This document shows positions 34,901-38,177 of a stretch of 38,177 nucleotides of DNA, one piece after another (the stretch's first letter is position 1; each line of letters starts with the position of its first letter). The notes beneath the pieces were generated by a model. The model saw only the letters and a program-made list of their open reading frames with translations, was not told where the DNA came from and did no database searches. The DNA is taken from the NCBI GenBank assembly GCA_033557835.1, contig JAWQRO010000482.1, positions 1 through 38,177 of the forward strand, in the 5' to 3' direction. The stretch comes from Helochares maculicollis. Its lineage: Eukaryota > Arthropoda > Insecta > Coleoptera > Hydrophilidae. A program made the translations under genes and the position numbers.

Positions 34901-36180
34901 CATTATCGTTATGATGCTTGTACAGCTAATTAAGAATGGACCAATATTTATTTTCACCAGCTAACGTTTGCAATTAAATATATCTGATTATTGATTTTAG
35001 ATTAAAATGATATTTTGTCATCTCCCTGAGTTTGCAGGTATTGAGTGTGCGAGCCTGCTTTTGTCAATGTTCAGCAAATCTAGACAATACCGACAAACTA
35101 TCGCTATTCAAATATACATTTTTCTGAACCTAGTTTTTACATTATAATCAATTTAAAGTACTTTTTTCCTTATGGCTATCTTAATCTAATCCACTTATTT
35201 ACACCATCAAAAATTCCTAGTCCTTCAACAGTAAGCCACAGATTTTCTTATAATCAAAGTAAATATAAATTTCTTAGATTTAAAAGGAGGAATTTCAAAC
35301 TCATAGATAATTATCAAAACTGAAACTATTTTCCCTTCAACCATTCTTCATAGTTTAAGTTCAAAAAAATTACATTATCTATGAAATTCAAAATGTGATA
35401 TTGAAGTCTTAGTATTTTTCTGAATTTACTACTTAACCCATTTATGACTCGCACTTTCCAGTAGACGAATTGATTCCAATCTGAAAATAGTAGTTTGGAT
35501 TGGTTTGTGTGCCACAGGTTTTATTAGTGAAAATAAGTGTGAATTTTTTATACACAATTATTTTCGGGTTAATTATACAATTTCGACCATTTTCAGCACC
35601 TAATGTGTATCAATCGACCAAATCTGAGATGCTTTTCCAATCGAACATAGAGATCTTTGAATCAAAACTCATTGGTGGTCTTTTAGATATATTAAATATA
35701 TACAAATGTGCAGTAAAACGTCTGAAATGAAACAAGCATTAGTGCTCAATAAAGTACATTAAATTGTTCACATTCGTTGCAAATGCTACCTTTAAATAGG
35801 AATTCGATCTCGATTGATAAAAACATAAATTAATTAAATAATGTTTAGATAAAATTATACGACTGATCAAAATTGGCAATGGCCGATAGTAGAGTTTTAT
35901 TCCAACCATACAAACTCTAAACGTCGAAGAAGTATTTAATTCAACGTAAAATTTAATTCACGTTGTTGTATTAACGCCGTTGAACTTCGAACACGACAAC
36001 ATTACACTAATTATTGCATTTGCATGCTTAACATCCAATAAAGTGTGATGTTAGCGTGTGGTATTATAATTATTAGATTATGGCAGCAAGTAGTTTCTTT
36101 CATTCGACGTTATCTCTTTCACTACACATAGAAGTAATTAATTTTAAAATATTTACCTTGCTCCATGACTTAATTTATGG
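25906..36180. other. AT-rich DNA with no secure gene
   Basis: The ORFs seen are short and without family motifs. A minus-strand ORF at 27411-27653 is relatively Cys/Trp-rich but not recognised. Acceptor tracts followed by short open frames occur at 29845 and 35038; they are listed as weak exon candidates in the findings. Confidence 0.5.
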
Positions 36181-36200
36181 ATTTTGTTTTGTTTGCCCAG

Positions 36201-36268
36201 GCATACTCTATTACACCCCCGGACCACGTTTAAGACGGCTCACGAAAGATCTTATTAAACAAAATTAA
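36201..36268 (+). other. weak candidate terminal exon
   Basis: A good acceptor (TTTTGTTTTGTTTGCCCAG) is followed by a GC-richer open stretch that, after two bases, reads ILYYTPGPRLRRLTKDLIKQ, then N and TAA. AATAAA lies about 390 nt downstream, near 36657. The two leading bases GC would complete the phase-1 codon C| of the exon at 19874-19961 to give Arg. The match is intriguing but not proof; no known peptide family is recognised, and the intron would be about 16 kb. Confidence 0.25.
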
Positions 36269-36382
36269 ATAGTTACTCAACTACTTATGGTGGGTAATTA
36301 AGAGAGTATGTTGGCATTAGCAGCGTTGTGTAGGATCGCTTTGTCATGTGAATATTCCTTTGCTATAGGTAACTATGGGGAC

Positions 36383-36606
36383 TGCAAGTAGCAACTGCAG
36401 CGTTGGAAAGTGCTGAGCAATTTGATACTATGGACTCAAATGCAAGAATGCGTATGAAAGATGGGTTGTGTAAAATATATGCGACTTCCTGGCAGATTAT
36501 CCTTGTTTTTCCAATCTCTTTCATGCTGCTACCAATCTGGTCTGACACTACTAACACCCACGTACCGAGCTTTTGCAAAACTGACGCATTTCACATGGTG
36601 TTATAA
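36383..36606 (+). other. GC-richer segment open on both strands, unidentified
   Basis: The plus strand reads ALESAEQFDTMDSNARMRMK and onward to a stop at 36604-36606. It follows an acceptor-like AACTGCAG and has a hydrophobic stretch (IILVFPISFMLLPIW). The minus strand is open over 36363-36578. Codon-like composition contrasts with the flanks. It could be an exon, a transposon remnant or chance; no family is recognised. Confidence 0.25.
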
Positions 36607-38160
36607 GAAGCCTTAGCAGTCAAAGGAATGATGTAAAACTCAAAATTTTGCTTTTAAATAAAAATCAATAAAAAACTTGCAAGAACATGAACAAAGGCTC
36701 CGACAGTATGTTTTTGGATTTAAACGTCCGGACGATCATTAAAATTTTACAGCAATTGCTTATTGCTTGTTTAATTAACAGTCAATTATAAAGTCGTTGA
36801 GAACGCTTTTTTGTTATCGGCTTAAAAGTATTTTCCAGTTGAAAAAACTTCATATACTCGTAAAGAGTTCTCTGAATAATGTTATGATTTTCTCTGAATA
36901 ATGTCATGATTTTTATTGGACTCCTATTATAAAGTTTTCGCTCTATTTAAGTTATAATTGCAGAGATACTAGACAAGTTTACAAAACAGATACTTTCTAT
37001 GAATATTTTCAAAAAGTGACATTCAAATTACACAATAAAAATTGATAGAAGCGGAATATATTTCATTCGCATTTTTCGCATCAATTTTCTTGCGCATATT
37101 TCAGTTTACTATATACACGAGAAAAATATGTATGTAAAACGGACGTTTATAAAGCGGAGTATTTAAAGCAAAAATATCGAAGTGTACAGTATGTTTCCAT
37201 CGATCTATTTCAATATATCATGACATTTCTAGCTCAGTTGAAATTCTAGTTCGTTTTTCTATGTATTGTCCAGTTCTCTTATCAAGCTGTTTTATTTTAG
37301 TTCACATTTAAATCAAGTCTTTCCTACATAGATTGTAAGTGTGGTTTTAAATCATGCAGCGCTTTTTTGGAAAACCGTTATAGATAAAACGATGGAGTGT
37401 GTATTGTAAATTAACGTATTATACCAATTTTTAAATGACAGTGCAAGCAAATTATTTATTTATTTGTGGAATTTCATGGCATCTAAATTAATTTAACTGT
37501 TCGAATATCTATAACGACTGAACTGTGAGTTGATGCAATTTAGTTCGTATTTGCACAGATTAACGAACCAGAGCTGCACTTCACTCCAACATTAACATGT
37601 TTTACGCAACACCAGGCCCGTAAAATTACCAACTCTTTTCATGTTTATGTTTACTTGATCGATTGCAGGTGACTGCGGAGAATTTGTAAAGAGTATTTAG
37701 CGCCTTTACTGAGAAAATTCACAAAACCTGAGGTTAGTTTGTAGCGTCTGTGCTCCAGACGGTTTAATCTGATTTTTCTATACCTGCAGAGTTTAAAATC
37801 CTACGCGGTAAATTCTTGTCATTTAAGCATACTGAGGCTACTATACCTCATGTGTATGTTAATTTATAGACAGACATAAACACATGTACAGATTCTGATA
37901 TCATAAACTTATACAGCTTTAATAATCATTTCTAAATTTTATCTAATAATTATAAATTTTAATCGATGTGTTAGGATTTTGACGTCATGTAGGCTTCCGT
38001 CAAAAATAGTTTTCCCTAGGATTTTCTCTGTGATATACATTGTATGCAGAAAGTTTGATAAGCAGAACCCTAAGTCGACTGCTTAGTGAAAATGAAAATT
38101 TTGAACTTTTACGTAAATTAAGTACTTCCAGTATATTGGTTCAGATCGAACTAAATTAGC
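36607..38160. other. AT-rich DNA with no recognised gene
   Basis: An acceptor-like GATCGATTGCAG precedes a short open stretch (DCGEFVKSI, then TAG at 37698-37700) that would also fit phase 1. A 6-bp hairpin (37745-37761) is probably chance. Confidence 0.5.
36869..36912 (+). repeat. 22-bp direct tandem duplication
   Basis: TCTCTGAATAATGTTATGAT and two further bases are followed directly by a second copy with one change (GTT to GTC). Confidence 0.9.
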
Positions 38161-38177
38161 ATATATATATATATATA
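38161..38177. repeat. AT dinucleotide microsatellite at window edge
   Basis: The window ends in an AT dinucleotide run that continues beyond the edge, so its true length is unknown. Confidence 0.9.

Noticed and set aside
36201..36268. PGPRLRR read as a pyrokinin (PRL-amide) peptide
   Set aside because: PRL is not followed by Gly for amidation and the preceding residues do not fit FxPRLG. The match is too weak to name.
37745..37761. CGTCTG/CAGACG hairpin as part of a tRNA or other structured RNA
   Set aside because: It is only a 6-bp stem, with no T-loop or anticodon arm nearby.
1..38177. CRISPR arrays, tRNA, rRNA, viral genes
   Set aside because: None were seen. There are no regularly spaced short repeats, no GTTCGAATC-type T-loops in tRNA context, and no viral polymerase or capsid motifs.

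Overview
The window looks like nuclear DNA of an insect or close arthropod relative. It is AT-rich, carries a spliced secretory phospholipase A2 gene, and holds decayed mariner transposons and non-LTR retrotransposon (LINE) pieces. There is no bacterial-type gene packing, no CRISPR array, and no tRNA or rRNA that I can recognise. All calls come from reading and translating the sequence by eye; no database search was run.

Layout. (1) 323-1973, minus strand: a complete secretory phospholipase A2 gene in five coding exons. All junction phases agree and give a 250-residue pre-pro-enzyme with a signal peptide, a propeptide ending in Lys-Arg, a calcium loop and the CC-x-x-HD-x-CY active site. (2) 1974-6900: no convincing gene, apart from a small GC-richer island near 3566-3609. 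(3) 6930-10190: a transposon cluster with a LINE 3'-end fragment, a dead Mos1-like mariner on the minus strand, and a second type of mariner on the plus strand. The 3' end of the second mariner has been duplicated in inverted orientation, making a palindrome of about 270 bp. (4) 10190-16400: AT-rich DNA with no recognised gene. (5) 16400-19000: a second transposon cluster with an irritans-like mariner fossil, then a minus-strand LINE reverse transcriptase fossil into which another Mos1-like mariner appears to have inserted. (6) 19569-19961, plus strand: TATA box, leader with two overlapping upstream ORFs, and a first coding exon for a signal peptide, ending in a strong splice donor. This is probably the first exon of a gene for a small secreted protein or peptide. 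Its later exons are not securely identified. (7) 19962-38177: mostly AT-rich DNA, probably intron of that gene at least in part. It contains a degenerate tandem repeat of about 150 bp (25300-25900) and a few splice-acceptor/short-ORF candidates, and ends in an AT microsatellite.

The two host genes both encode secreted products but are on opposite strands about 18 kb apart, and nothing shows that they act together. The most unusual structures are the mariner fold-back palindrome, the nested mariner-in-LINE insertion, the 150-bp tandem repeat, the in-frame 54-nt intron of the phospholipase gene, and the paired upstream ORFs of the signal-peptide gene.
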